From NCBI GenBank assembly GCA_050743625.1, contig JBOGED010000149.1:1-6034 (forward strand): 6,034 nucleotides of DNA. Reading direction: 5' to 3'. The notes under the pieces were generated by a model. It had not been told where the DNA came from. It ran no database searches and saw only the letters and a list, made by a program, of their open reading frames with translations. Numbering within the stretch: the first letter of the stretch is position 1; each line of letters opens with the position of its first letter. The stretch is from JBOGED01 sp050743625 (GTDB lineage Bacteria > Actinomycetota > Nitriliruptoria > Euzebyales > Egibacteraceae). Shown piece after piece: positions 1 to 5,970 of this stretch. Position numbers and translations under genes: made by a program.

Positions 1-479
1 AGGTTGATCTGGCCGATCGAGGCTCCGCAGCGCAACAGGGCGGTGTTGATCGCCTGCTTGTCGGCCAGCGTGATGCCAGGGGCGGGGAGGGCGAGCAACG
101 CGGACCCGCCCCCGGAGATGAGGACCAGCGCGAGGTCGTCGGAGCCCAGACCCGAGACCAGGTCGAGGATGCGGCCGGCGGCGCGCTGTCCCGCCGCGTC
201 GGGTACGGGGTGGGAGGCCTCGACGACCTCGACGAGCTTGCAGGGCGCCACGTGGCCGTAGCGCGTGACGACGAGCCCGGTCAGGGGGCCGTCCCAGGCC
301 TGCTCGACCGCCTGGGCCATCCTCGCAGAGGCCTTGCCGGCGCCGACCACCACCACCCGGCCCGGCGGTCGCGGTGGCAGGAACATCGGCACCCGCAACA
401 GCGGGTCGGCGGCGGCGACCGCGGCGGAGAACATCGCGCGCAGCAAACCTGGCGGGTCACCTGGCACTGGGACGCTCAT
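1..479 (-). CDS. gckA: Glycerate 2-kinase, N-terminal part (cut by window edge)
   Basis: This gene encodes an ATP-dependent cytosolic kinase that phosphorylates D-glycerate to 2-phosphoglycerate, the exit step of the serine cycle. About 159 residues are present and the gene continues past base 1. The visible part matches the N-terminal domain of the GckA/TtuD (DUF4147/MOFRL) family: a short helix with AAVAAADP near residues 19-26, VVVVGAGKAS near 42-51 with the conserved lysine at about 49, EASHPVPD near 87-94, and the glycine-rich ISGGGSALLALP near 121-132. The C-terminal MOFRL domain would lie outside the window. The start is uncertain. ATG at 479 gives MSVPVPG, and an in-frame ATG at 494 would add MACTH. 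Neither has a purine-rich Shine-Dalgarno sequence, and an in-frame TAA at 506-504 closes the frame further upstream. The gene follows the reductase that supplies its substrate, 88 bp downstream, separated by a strong inverted repeat. Confidence 0.92.
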   Translation of the reverse strand, partial: MSVPVPGDPPGLLRAMFSAAVAAADPLLRVPMFLPPRPPGRVVVVGAGKASARMAQAVEQAWDGPLTGLVVTRYGHVAPCKLVEVVEASHPVPDAAGQRAAGRILDLVSGLGSDDLALVLISGGGSALLALPAPGITLADKQAINTALLRCGASIGQIN

Positions 480-494
480 GTGCGTGCATGCCAT

Positions 495-534
495 TGTGCA
501 GAGTTAGTCCGGTATTCCGGACTAACTCTGCACA
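495..534. promoter_or_regulatory. Perfect 18-bp inverted repeat upstream of gckA (operator or hairpin)
   Basis: The arms TGTGCAGAGTTAGTCCGG (495-512) and CCGGACTAACTCTGCACA (517-534) are exact reverse complements around a TATT spacer. Beyond a single mismatched pair, two further pairs match (492-493 with 536-537). The repeat sits between the reductase stop and the gckA start and directly touches the possible upstream ATG at 494. As DNA it could be an operator for a dimeric regulator. As RNA it would form a very stable hairpin in the gckA leader. Neither strand has a T-run after the stem, so a standard intrinsic terminator is unlikely, although a U-less hairpin terminator cannot be excluded. 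The symmetry is seen directly; the function is inferred. Confidence 0.75.
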
Positions 535-540
535 GTGCAG
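528..540. repeat. Second short palindrome overlapping the 18-bp inverted repeat
   Basis: CTGCAC at 528-533 and GTGCAG at 535-540 form a 6-bp palindrome around one base (A534). It shares the right-hand end of the larger inverted repeat. The heptamer (T/A)GTGCAG therefore appears three times: at 495-501 on the plus strand, 528-534 on the minus strand and 534-540 on the plus strand. The one-base spacer rules out an RNA hairpin, so any function would be as a DNA site, for example an extra half-site for the same protein. Confidence 0.45.
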
Positions 541-567
541 GATTTGCGCGGCCAGGCGAAGCAGCGG

Positions 568-1536
568 TCACGCGACGCGGCAGGGCGGTTCTCGGCCGTC
601 GAGGAAGGCCGCGAGGTTCTCGAGGACGAGCATGCCCATGGCCGTGCGGGTCTCCAGCGTGGCGCTGCCAAGGTGGGGGAGGAGCACGGCGTTGTCCAGC
701 TCGCGCAGCGCCAGTGGGACCTCGGGCTCGCGCTCGTAGACGTCCAGCGCGGCGCCGCCGATCGTCCCCGAGCGCAGCGCCTCGACGAGTGCGGCCTCGT
801 CGATGATGTCTCCGCGGGCGCTGTTGATTAAGAACGCGGTCGGCTTCATACACGCCAGCCGGGTGGCGTCCATGAGCCGGGAGTTCCCGCCCCCGCCCGG
901 CATGTGCAACGAGACGAAGTCGGCGACCTCAAGCACCTCTTCGACCGTGCCGACCCGTCGCGCGTCCGGGATGCCATGCGCAGGCTCGAAATCGGCCGGG
1001 TCGTACCACACGACCGGCATCCGGAAGCCGAAATGCGCCCGGCGGGCGACTGCTTGACCGATGCGCCCCATGCCGAGGATGCCGAGGGTCTTGCCAGTGA
1101 CGTCGGCGCCCATCATGTGTGTCGGCCGCCACCCAGCCCACCGCCCCGCCCGCAGCTCACGCTCGCCCTCGCCGGCGCGGCGGGCGATCATCAGCAGCAG
1201 GGTCATCGCGGTGTCGGCGGTGGTATCGGTGAGCACCTCGGGAGTGTTCGTGACAACGATCCCGGCCTTCGCGGCGGCGTCGACGTCGATGTTGCTGTAC
1301 CCGACGCCGAAGTTGCCGAGGAAGCGGGTACGCAGCTGGTCGGCGAAGAAGTCCGCCGGGAAGGGATCCGCGACGCACGGCAAGACGGCGTCGGCGTCCC
1401 GCAGCGCGGCACGCAGCCCGTCCGGGCCGAGCGGCACGTCGTCGGCGTTCAGCCGCACGTCTGGGAAGCGTGTGCGGAGCGCTTCCTCGACTGCCTCGGG
1501 CCACCGGCGGGTGACGACGATCACGGGATCTGCCAC
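568..1536 (-). CDS. Hydroxypyruvate/glyoxylate reductase, D-2-hydroxyacid dehydrogenase family (hprA/gyaR-like)
   Basis: This 322-residue protein has the usual length for the family. It is predicted to reduce hydroxypyruvate to D-glycerate in the cytosol, and possibly glyoxylate to glycolate. The N-terminal substrate domain carries NFGVGYSNIDVDAAA near 75-89. The Rossmann domain has GMGRIG at 155-160. Aspartate 179, at the end of the second beta strand, suggests a preference for NADH. The family's catalytic triad is visible: Arg241 in NSARGDIIDE, Glu270 in YEREPEV and His288 in LLPHLGSAT. The start is GTG at 1536, chosen because AGGAGG at 1544-1549 lies 7 nt upstream. The gene begins 40 bp after mtkB, and gckA, which uses its product, is next. 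By subfamily motifs it looks more like GyaR/GRHPR than the classical methylotroph HprA, and a 2-ketogluconate-type reductase cannot be excluded from sequence alone. Context makes hydroxypyruvate the likely substrate. Confidence 0.88.
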   Translation of the reverse strand: MADPVIVVTRRWPEAVEEALRTRFPDVRLNADDVPLGPDGLRAALRDADAVLPCVADPFPADFFADQLRTRFLGNFGVGYSNIDVDAAAKAGIVVTNTPEVLTDTTADTAMTLLLMIARRAGEGERELRAGRWAGWRPTHMMGADVTGKTLGILGMGRIGQAVARRAHFGFRMPVVWYDPADFEPAHGIPDARRVGTVEEVLEVADFVSLHMPGGGGNSRLMDATRLACMKPTAFLINSARGDIIDEAALVEALRSGTIGGAALDVYEREPEVPLALRELDNAVLLPHLGSATLETRTAMGMLVLENLAAFLDGREPPCRVA

Positions 1537-1543
1537 GGCAGGG

Positions 1544-1549
1544 CCTCCT
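1544..1549 (-). promoter_or_regulatory. Shine-Dalgarno site fixing the GTG start of the reductase
   Basis: The minus strand reads AGGAGG 7 nt before the GTG at 1536-1534, the strongest ribosome binding site in the window. It supports the GTG start and suggests efficient independent initiation after the 40-bp gap that follows mtkB. Confidence 0.8.
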
Positions 1550-1576
1550 GAAACGATGGGAACGAAAAAGATAGCC

Positions 1577-2485
1577 TCAGACGGCGGGGGTCATAAGGCC
1601 GCGCTTGTCGAGCACCTCGGCCATGGTCACGCCCATGGATGACGGGTCGGGTGCCACCGTGATACCGGCGGCGGTCAAGATCTCGACCTTCTCTTGTGCG
1701 GACTCTCCGACCGCCGACACGATCGCGCCAGCGTGGCCCATCTGCCGGCCCTTGGGCGCCGACAGGCCGGCGATGTAGGCGACGACCGGTTTGGTCATGT
1801 GGGCACGCACGTACGCGGCGCCCTCAGCCTCTTGCGGGCCGCCGATCTCACCGATCATCATCACGGCATCGGTCTCGTCGTCGGCCTCGAAGAGCTGGAG
1901 GATGTCCCGGAAAGACGATCCGTTGACCGGGTCGCCGCCGATACCGACCGAGGTGGAGATGCCGATACCCAGCGCCTTCATCTGGGCGGCGGCCTCGTAG
2001 CCGAGCGTGCCGGAGCGGCCGATGACACCGACCCGGCCGGCGAGGTAGATGTGGCCGGGCATGATGCCGAGCATGGCCCGTCCCGGTGAGATGGTGCCGG
2101 CGCAGTTCGGCCCTGTGAGGCGCATGGCGCGGCTGGCCTTGTAGCGCCACATGTACCGCTTGGCTCGCATCATGTCCTGGGTCGGGATACCGTCGGTGAT
2201 GCAGACGCAGTACCTGATCCCCGCGTCGGCGGCCTCCATGATCGAGTCGGCCGCGAACGGCGGCGGCACGAACACGATGGAGGCGTCCGCTCCCGTGGCC
2301 ACGACCGCCTCCTTGACGGTGTTGAAGATCGGCCGGTCGAGAATCGTCTCGCCGCCCTTGCCCGGCGTCACACCCCCGACGACGTTCGTGCCGTAGGAGA
2401 TCATGTCCTCGGCGTGGAACCGCCCGATGCGGCCGGTGATCCCCTGAACCACGACGCGGGTCCGCTCGGTAAGCAGGATGGCCAT
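1577..2485 (-). CDS. mtkB: Malate-CoA ligase (malate thiokinase) alpha subunit
   Basis: This 302-residue protein is the SucD-like subunit of malate-CoA ligase. With MtkA it converts malate, CoA and ATP to malyl-CoA, ADP and phosphate. The N-terminal CoA-binding Rossmann domain shows VVVQGITGRIGRFH near 11-24 and GGVTPGKGG near 37-45, followed by VFVPPPFAADSIMEA near 71-85 and CITDGIP near 95-101. The ligase domain has LTGPNCAG at 123-130, VGVIGRSGTLGYEA near 152-165, GIGGDPVNGS at 181-190 and GRQMGHAGAIVS near 246-257. His251 in that last motif is the expected phosphohistidine. GGGGAG at 2491-2496 lies 5 nt before the ATG. The gene starts 15 bp after mtkA, as expected for two subunits made together. 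Sequence alone resembles succinyl-CoA synthetase alpha; the adjacent malyl-CoA lyase and aminotransferase make malate the likely substrate. Confidence 0.94.
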   Translation of the reverse strand: MAILLTERTRVVVQGITGRIGRFHAEDMISYGTNVVGGVTPGKGGETILDRPIFNTVKEAVVATGADASIVFVPPPFAADSIMEAADAGIRYCVCITDGIPTQDMMRAKRYMWRYKASRAMRLTGPNCAGTISPGRAMLGIMPGHIYLAGRVGVIGRSGTLGYEAAAQMKALGIGISTSVGIGGDPVNGSSFRDILQLFEADDETDAVMMIGEIGGPQEAEGAAYVRAHMTKPVVAYIAGLSAPKGRQMGHAGAIVSAVGESAQEKVEILTAAGITVAPDPSSMGVTMAEVLDKRGLMTPAV

Positions 2486-2500
2486 GGCTGCTCCCCGTCC

Positions 2501-3685
2501 TTAGGCGCTGGCGGTACTGGGCAGCTGGTTGACGACGGCGACGACCTTCTCGGCCGCCTCCGCCAGGGTGTCCGCGGTGATGATGGGTAGGCCAGACTCG
2601 CGGAGCATCCGCCGCCCCTCCTCGACGTTCGTGCCAGACAGCCGGACGACGACGGGGACCTTGACATCGATCTGCGTGAAGGCCGCGATGATGCCCTCGG
2701 CGACCCAGTCGCACCGGTTGATTCCCGCGAAGATGTTGACCAGCATCGCCTTGACGTTGCCGTCGTGGTGCACCGCGCGGAACGCCGTCATCACGCGCTC
2801 GGGGGACGCCCCGCCGCCGATGTCGAGGAAGTTCGCGGGCTCTCCACCGGCCAGCTTGATCATGTCCATCGTGGCCATGGCCAGCCCCGCACCGTTGATC
2901 ATGCAGCCGATGTCGCCGTCGAGGCCGACATAGGCGAGGCCGCGGTCGGCTGCGTGGCTCTCACGGGCGTCCTCTTGGCTGCGGTCGCGGAGCTCGGAGA
3001 TCTCGAGGTGCCGGAACAACGCGTTGTCGTCGAAGGACATCTTGGCGTCGAGCGCGACCAGCCCGCCCTTGGTCGTGACCACCAGCGGATTGATCTCCAG
3101 CAGCGTGGCGTCCAGGTCACGGAAGGCACGGTAGGACCGGCGGAAGATACGGCTGGCCTCGGCGGTCTGCTCACGAGCCAACCCGATGGCGAAGGCGATC
3201 TCACGCGCCTGGAACTCCAGGAAGCCCACCGCGGGCTCGACGATGGTCCGTATCACGGCCTTGGGATCAGCCGTGGCAAGCTCCTCGATCTCCATGCCGC
3301 CCTCGGCCGAGGCGATGACCACGACCCGCTCGATACGGCGGTCCAGCACGATGCCGAAGTACAGCTCCCGCGCGATGTCGGTGGCCTCCTCGACGTAGAC
3401 GCGGTAGACGAGCTTGCCCCTAGGGCCTGACTGCCGGGTCACCAGCCGCTTGCCGAAGAGGCTGTTCGCGGCGTCCTGGACCTCGCGGTCAGAGCGGCAG
3501 AGCTTCACCCCTCCGGCCTCGCCGCGGCCGCCGGTGTGCACCTGTGCCTTGACGACCCAAGCGGCGCCGCCGATCTCTATCGACCGGTAAGACGCCTGCT
3601 CGGGGCTGTACGCGAGACCGCCCCGTGGTATCGGGACCCCGAAGCGGGAGAGGATCTCTTTCGCCTGGTACTCGTGGATGTCCAT
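2501..3685 (-). CDS. mtkA: Malate-CoA ligase (malate thiokinase) beta subunit
   Basis: This 394-residue protein is the SucC-like, ATP-grasp subunit that pairs with MtkB to make malyl-CoA. It opens with MDIHEYQAKEIL, typical of the family. The ATP-grasp domain (about 1-230) shows VVKAQVH with Lys46, GGRGEAGGVK at 52-61, Glu107 in ARELYFG, and the expected metal ligands Asn199 (LEINPLV) and Asp213 (ALDAKMSFDDNA). The CoA-ligase domain has NGAGLAMATMDMIK near 264-277, Asn264 of the substrate site, FLDIGGGAS near 287-294 and NIFAGINRCDWVAEG near 317-331. The GIN tripeptide at 321-323, where succinyl-CoA synthetases usually carry a different third residue, fits an MtkA. Residue 56 is Glu where Lys is usual. 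The start codon is 6 bp from the mclA stop, and the GAGG Shine-Dalgarno sequence overlaps that stop, which points to translational coupling. Confidence 0.94.
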   Translation of the reverse strand: MDIHEYQAKEILSRFGVPIPRGGLAYSPEQASYRSIEIGGAAWVVKAQVHTGGRGEAGGVKLCRSDREVQDAANSLFGKRLVTRQSGPRGKLVYRVYVEEATDIARELYFGIVLDRRIERVVVIASAEGGMEIEELATADPKAVIRTIVEPAVGFLEFQAREIAFAIGLAREQTAEASRIFRRSYRAFRDLDATLLEINPLVVTTKGGLVALDAKMSFDDNALFRHLEISELRDRSQEDARESHAADRGLAYVGLDGDIGCMINGAGLAMATMDMIKLAGGEPANFLDIGGGASPERVMTAFRAVHHDGNVKAMLVNIFAGINRCDWVAEGIIAAFTQIDVKVPVVVRLSGTNVEEGRRMLRESGLPIITADTLAEAAEKVVAVVNQLPSTASA

Positions 3686-3689
3686 GGCG

Positions 3690-3694
3690 CCTCA
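3690..3694 (-). promoter_or_regulatory. Ribosome binding site overlapping the mclA stop codon
   Basis: On the minus strand the mclA stop TGA (3694-3692) and the mtkA Shine-Dalgarno GAGG (3693-3690) share bases, and the mtkA ATG follows 4 nt later. A ribosome ending mclA is therefore placed directly on the mtkA start. This arrangement usually means coupled translation, here of the malyl-CoA-splitting and malyl-CoA-forming enzymes. Confidence 0.6.
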
Positions 3695-4639
3695 ACCCCT
3701 CGCCGCCGCGCGGATGGCGTCGTCCATGGCGATGACGGTCTGAGCCATCCGCTCCGACGCCGCGTCGATCATCTTGCCGTCCAACGACGCGGCGCCCCTG
3801 CCATCGGCCTCGGCCTCTCGCAGCGCCTCGATGATGCGGCGGGCGCGAGTGACCTCGGGCTCGGGGGGGCTGAAGACCTCGTTGGCGAGCGCGACCTGGC
3901 TGGGGTGGATGGCCCACTTGCCTTCGCATCCCAGCGCGGCCGCCCGCCGGGCGCCGTCGAGGAAGCCGTCGGGGTCGGAGAAGTCGCCGAACGGCCCGTC
4001 GATCGGGCGCAGGCCGTAGGCGCGGCAGGCGACAATCATGCGGGACAGCGCGAAGTGCCACTGGTCGCCGGGGTAGTTCGGATTGAGGCCGCCGATGCTG
4101 ACGGTGCGAGCGCGGTTGCTCGCGGCGTAGTCGGCGACGCCGAAGTGCAGGGCCTCTAGCCGGCCGCCACTGCTCGCGATGGCCTCGACGTTCGCCATCC
4201 CGAGCGCGGTCTCGATCAGCGCCTCGATGCCGACGGGGTTCGGGTAGCCCTTCGCCTGCTCCACCTGGGCGACGATCGTCTCGACGCAGTAGAGGTCCGC
4301 GGGCACGCCGACCTTGGGGACGAGGATCGTGTGGAGCCGGTCGCCCGCCTGCTCCATGAGGTCGACGACGTCGCGGTACATGTAGTGGGTGTCGAGCCCG
4401 TTGATGCGGACCGAGACCGTCTTGCCCTTAGCGGCCCAGTCGATGTCGTTGAGCGCCGCGATGGTGTTCTTACGGGCCTGCTCCTTCTCAGGAGGCGCGA
4501 CGGCGTCCTCGAGGTCGAGGAACACGAAGTCGGCCGCGCTGTCCGCCGCCTTGTCGATGTACCCCGGACTGGAGCCCGGTACGGCGAGCTCGCTCCGCTG
4601 CAACCGCGGCTTCCGCATCGGGTAGAGGGTGTGACTCAT
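3692..4639 (-). CDS. mclA: L-malyl-CoA lyase (possibly also beta-methylmalyl-CoA lyase)
   Basis: This 315-residue cytosolic enzyme of the HpcH/HpaI-CitE aldolase family cleaves L-malyl-CoA to acetyl-CoA and glyoxylate. The TIM-barrel motifs appear in order: RSELAVPGSSPGYIDKA near 15-31, FLDLEDAVAPPEKEQARKN near 40-58, VRINGLDTHYMYRD near 77-90 with Arg78, LVPKVG at 106-111, IEALIETALGMANVEAI near 138-154 with Glu143, HFGVADYAAS near 165-174 with Asp170, DGPFGDFSDPDG near 214-225 and GKWAIHPSQ at 240-248. Arg78, Glu143 and Asp170 correspond to the substrate, metal and catalytic positions known in this family. The proteins I remember from Methylobacterium and Rhodobacter have a longer segment after the IGG motif; here it is short (near 182-195). 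GAGGAG at 4647-4652 lies 7 nt before the ATG. The gene follows sgaA by 44 bp. Related lyases also handle beta-methylmalyl-CoA, so that side activity is possible. Confidence 0.93.
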   Translation of the reverse strand: MSHTLYPMRKPRLQRSELAVPGSSPGYIDKAADSAADFVFLDLEDAVAPPEKEQARKNTIAALNDIDWAAKGKTVSVRINGLDTHYMYRDVVDLMEQAGDRLHTILVPKVGVPADLYCVETIVAQVEQAKGYPNPVGIEALIETALGMANVEAIASSGGRLEALHFGVADYAASNRARTVSIGGLNPNYPGDQWHFALSRMIVACRAYGLRPIDGPFGDFSDPDGFLDGARRAAALGCEGKWAIHPSQVALANEVFSPPEPEVTRARRIIEALREAEADGRGAASLDGKMIDAASERMAQTVIAMDDAIRAAARG

Positions 4640-4683
4640 CGCTGTGCTCCTCGGTTGCCGGCGGGATGCCGCGTGAGACGGGG

Positions 4684-5898
4684 TCAGCGCGGGGAGGCGG
4701 GTGTCAGGCTCTCAAGGCCGCCAGCCTCCAAGGCGGAGGTGGCCTCCCGGTAGTAGGCCTGCGCCGCCGCGACGCCGGCGCCCAGCTCAATCTTGGCCCC
4801 GGCGTCGGCCAGCGACATCTCCGCGCTCGCCAAGGCACCTAGGCACGTCACCTCGTTGAGGTCGCCGAGGTGGCCGATCCGGAACACCTTGCCGGCGACC
4901 CGCGACAGGCCGGCCCCGAACGCGGTCCGGTACCGGTGATAGCCGATCCGGCAGACCTCCGCACCATCGACGCCCTCGGGGACCTTGACCGCGGAGACCG
5001 TGTCGGAGTACCACTCGGGTGAGACCGCGCACAGCGAGAGGCCGAGCGCGTCGACGCCCCGTCGCACCCCCTCGGCGAGCCGGTGGTGCCGGGCGAAGAC
5101 CTGCGGCAACCCTTCGGCGAACAGAAGGTCCAGGGAGGCTTGAAGACCGTGGAGCATGGGGACCGGCGGGGTGTAGGGGAAGTAGCCGACGTCGTTGGTG
5201 GCGAGCATGTCCTCGAAGCTGAAATAGCAGCGCTCCATCTTGGACGACTTGTGCGCCTCGAGCGCCTTGGCGCTGACCCCGAGCATGGACAGGCCCGCGG
5301 GCAGCATGAGCCCCTTCTGCGAGCCCGTCACGGCGAGGTCGACACCCCACGCCTCTTGCTGGAAGTCGATCGAGGCGATCGACGAGACCCCGTCGACGAA
5401 CAGCAGGGCGTCCGAGCCGGTCGCGCCCATGACCCGCCGGACGCCCGCGATGTCGGATGTCACCCCGGTCGCGGTCTCGTTGTGGCAGGCGAAGACCGCC
5501 TTGATGGTCTTGTCCTCGGCGAGGTGGCGCTCGTAGGCGTCCAGCGGGACGCCGGCGCCCCACTCGACGTCGACGCAGATCACGTCGAGCCCGAGCCGCT
5601 GCGCCATGTCGGCCCAAAGGTGGGAGAACTGCCCGAAGCGAGACATCAGCACCCGGTCACCCCGGTTGAGGGTGTTGGAGATGGCCGCCTCCCACGCACC
5701 CGTTCCGGACGAGGGATAGACGAACACCCGGCCGGACTCATTACGGAAGATCTTCTTGAGGTCGGCGAACAGCGGGAGTGTCAGCTCGGGGAAGTCCGGC
5801 GCTCGATGATCCTGCTGGGGCACGTTCATCGCCCGCCGCACGGCATCGGGAACGTTGGTCGGTCCCGGGACGAAGAGGTGGATGACTCCGTTCGGCAC
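4684..5898 (-). CDS. sgaA: Serine-glyoxylate aminotransferase
   Basis: This 404-residue PLP-dependent class V aminotransferase converts serine and glyoxylate to hydroxypyruvate and glycine. It opens with HLFVPGPTNVPDAVRRAM near 7-24, the family signature, then DHRAPDF at 30-36, PSSGTGAWEAA near 62-72 (PLP phosphate binding), FGQFSHLWADMAQRLGLDV near 88-106, CHNETATGVTSDI near 138-150, FVDGVSS at 167-173 with Asp169 for the PLP ring nitrogen, and TGSQKGLMLPAGL near 191-203 with Lys195 as the Schiff-base lysine. YFPYTPPVP and GKVFRIGHLGDLNEV follow in the C-terminal domain. The start is GTG at 5898, because GAGGAAGG at 5907-5914 lies 8 nt upstream and the resulting N-terminus fits family length. 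The frame stays open to an ATG at 6006, but those 36 extra residues are Arg-rich and unlike the family. It is the first gene of the apparent operon. The other candidate, alanine-glyoxylate aminotransferase, fits the context less well. Confidence 0.94.
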   Translation of the reverse strand: MPNGVIHLFVPGPTNVPDAVRRAMNVPQQDHRAPDFPELTLPLFADLKKIFRNESGRVFVYPSSGTGAWEAAISNTLNRGDRVLMSRFGQFSHLWADMAQRLGLDVICVDVEWGAGVPLDAYERHLAEDKTIKAVFACHNETATGVTSDIAGVRRVMGATGSDALLFVDGVSSIASIDFQQEAWGVDLAVTGSQKGLMLPAGLSMLGVSAKALEAHKSSKMERCYFSFEDMLATNDVGYFPYTPPVPMLHGLQASLDLLFAEGLPQVFARHHRLAEGVRRGVDALGLSLCAVSPEWYSDTVSAVKVPEGVDGAEVCRIGYHRYRTAFGAGLSRVAGKVFRIGHLGDLNEVTCLGALASAEMSLADAGAKIELGAGVAAAQAYYREATSALEAGGLESLTPASPR

Positions 5899-5906
5899 GT
5901 TTGTCG

Positions 5907-5914
5907 CCTTCCTC
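5907..5914 (-). promoter_or_regulatory. Shine-Dalgarno site deciding the GTG start of sgaA
   Basis: The minus strand reads GAGGAAGG, ending 8 nt before the GTG at 5898-5896. It outweighs the further-upstream ATG at 6006, which would add 36 residues with no likeness to the family. Confidence 0.75.
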
Positions 5915-5947
5915 GGCCGCGGGCGACCGTCGTCATGGACCCGGGCT

Positions 5948-5967
5948 GCGAGACTGCTCAGTCTCGC
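5948..5967. promoter_or_regulatory. Perfect 8-bp inverted repeat upstream of sgaA
   Basis: GCGAGACT (5948-5955) and AGTCTCGC (5960-5967) are exact reverse complements around GCTC. The centre is about 60 bp before the sgaA GTG. It could be an operator or a leader hairpin. No T-run follows on the minus strand, so a terminator of an upstream gene is less likely. The arms do not match those of the inverted repeat before gckA, so they are probably not copies of the same site. Confidence 0.5.
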
Positions 5968-5970
5968 GCC

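Noticed and set aside
495..534. Intrinsic terminator after the reductase gene
   Set aside because: The stem is strong, but no T-run follows on either strand and the stem touches the next reading frame, so an operator or leader hairpin is preferred. A U-less terminator is not fully excluded.
210..1551. Long plus-strand open frames at 210-806 and 904-1551
   Set aside because: They lie opposite gckA and the reductase, have low-complexity Arg/Ala/Gly-rich translations with no family motifs, and are the usual antisense frames of GC-rich coding DNA.
1848..2714. 288-codon minus-strand open frame bridging mtkA and mtkB
   Set aside because: It is in a different frame from both well-recognised genes, is rich in Arg, His and Gly, and has no motif. 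mtkA and mtkB explain the DNA fully.
1577..3685. Succinyl-CoA synthetase (sucCD) as the identity of the ligase pair
   Set aside because: The fold is the same, but the pair sits directly beside malyl-CoA lyase and serine-glyoxylate aminotransferase, and MtkA carries GIN in the substrate loop, so malate-CoA ligase fits better.
2765..4159. Plus-strand open frames at 2765-3430 and 3536-4159
   Set aside because: They are antisense shadows of mtkA and mclA, without family motifs.
3692..4639. Citrate lyase beta subunit (citE) as the identity of the lyase
   Set aside because: There are no citD or citF partners, and the RSELAVPGS, HYMYRD and DGPFGDFSDPDG segments are those of malyl-CoA lyases.
4787..5617. 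276-codon minus-strand frame inside sgaA
   Set aside because: Its translation is a compositional shadow (Arg/Gly/Ala-rich), while sgaA in the other frame has every catalytic motif.
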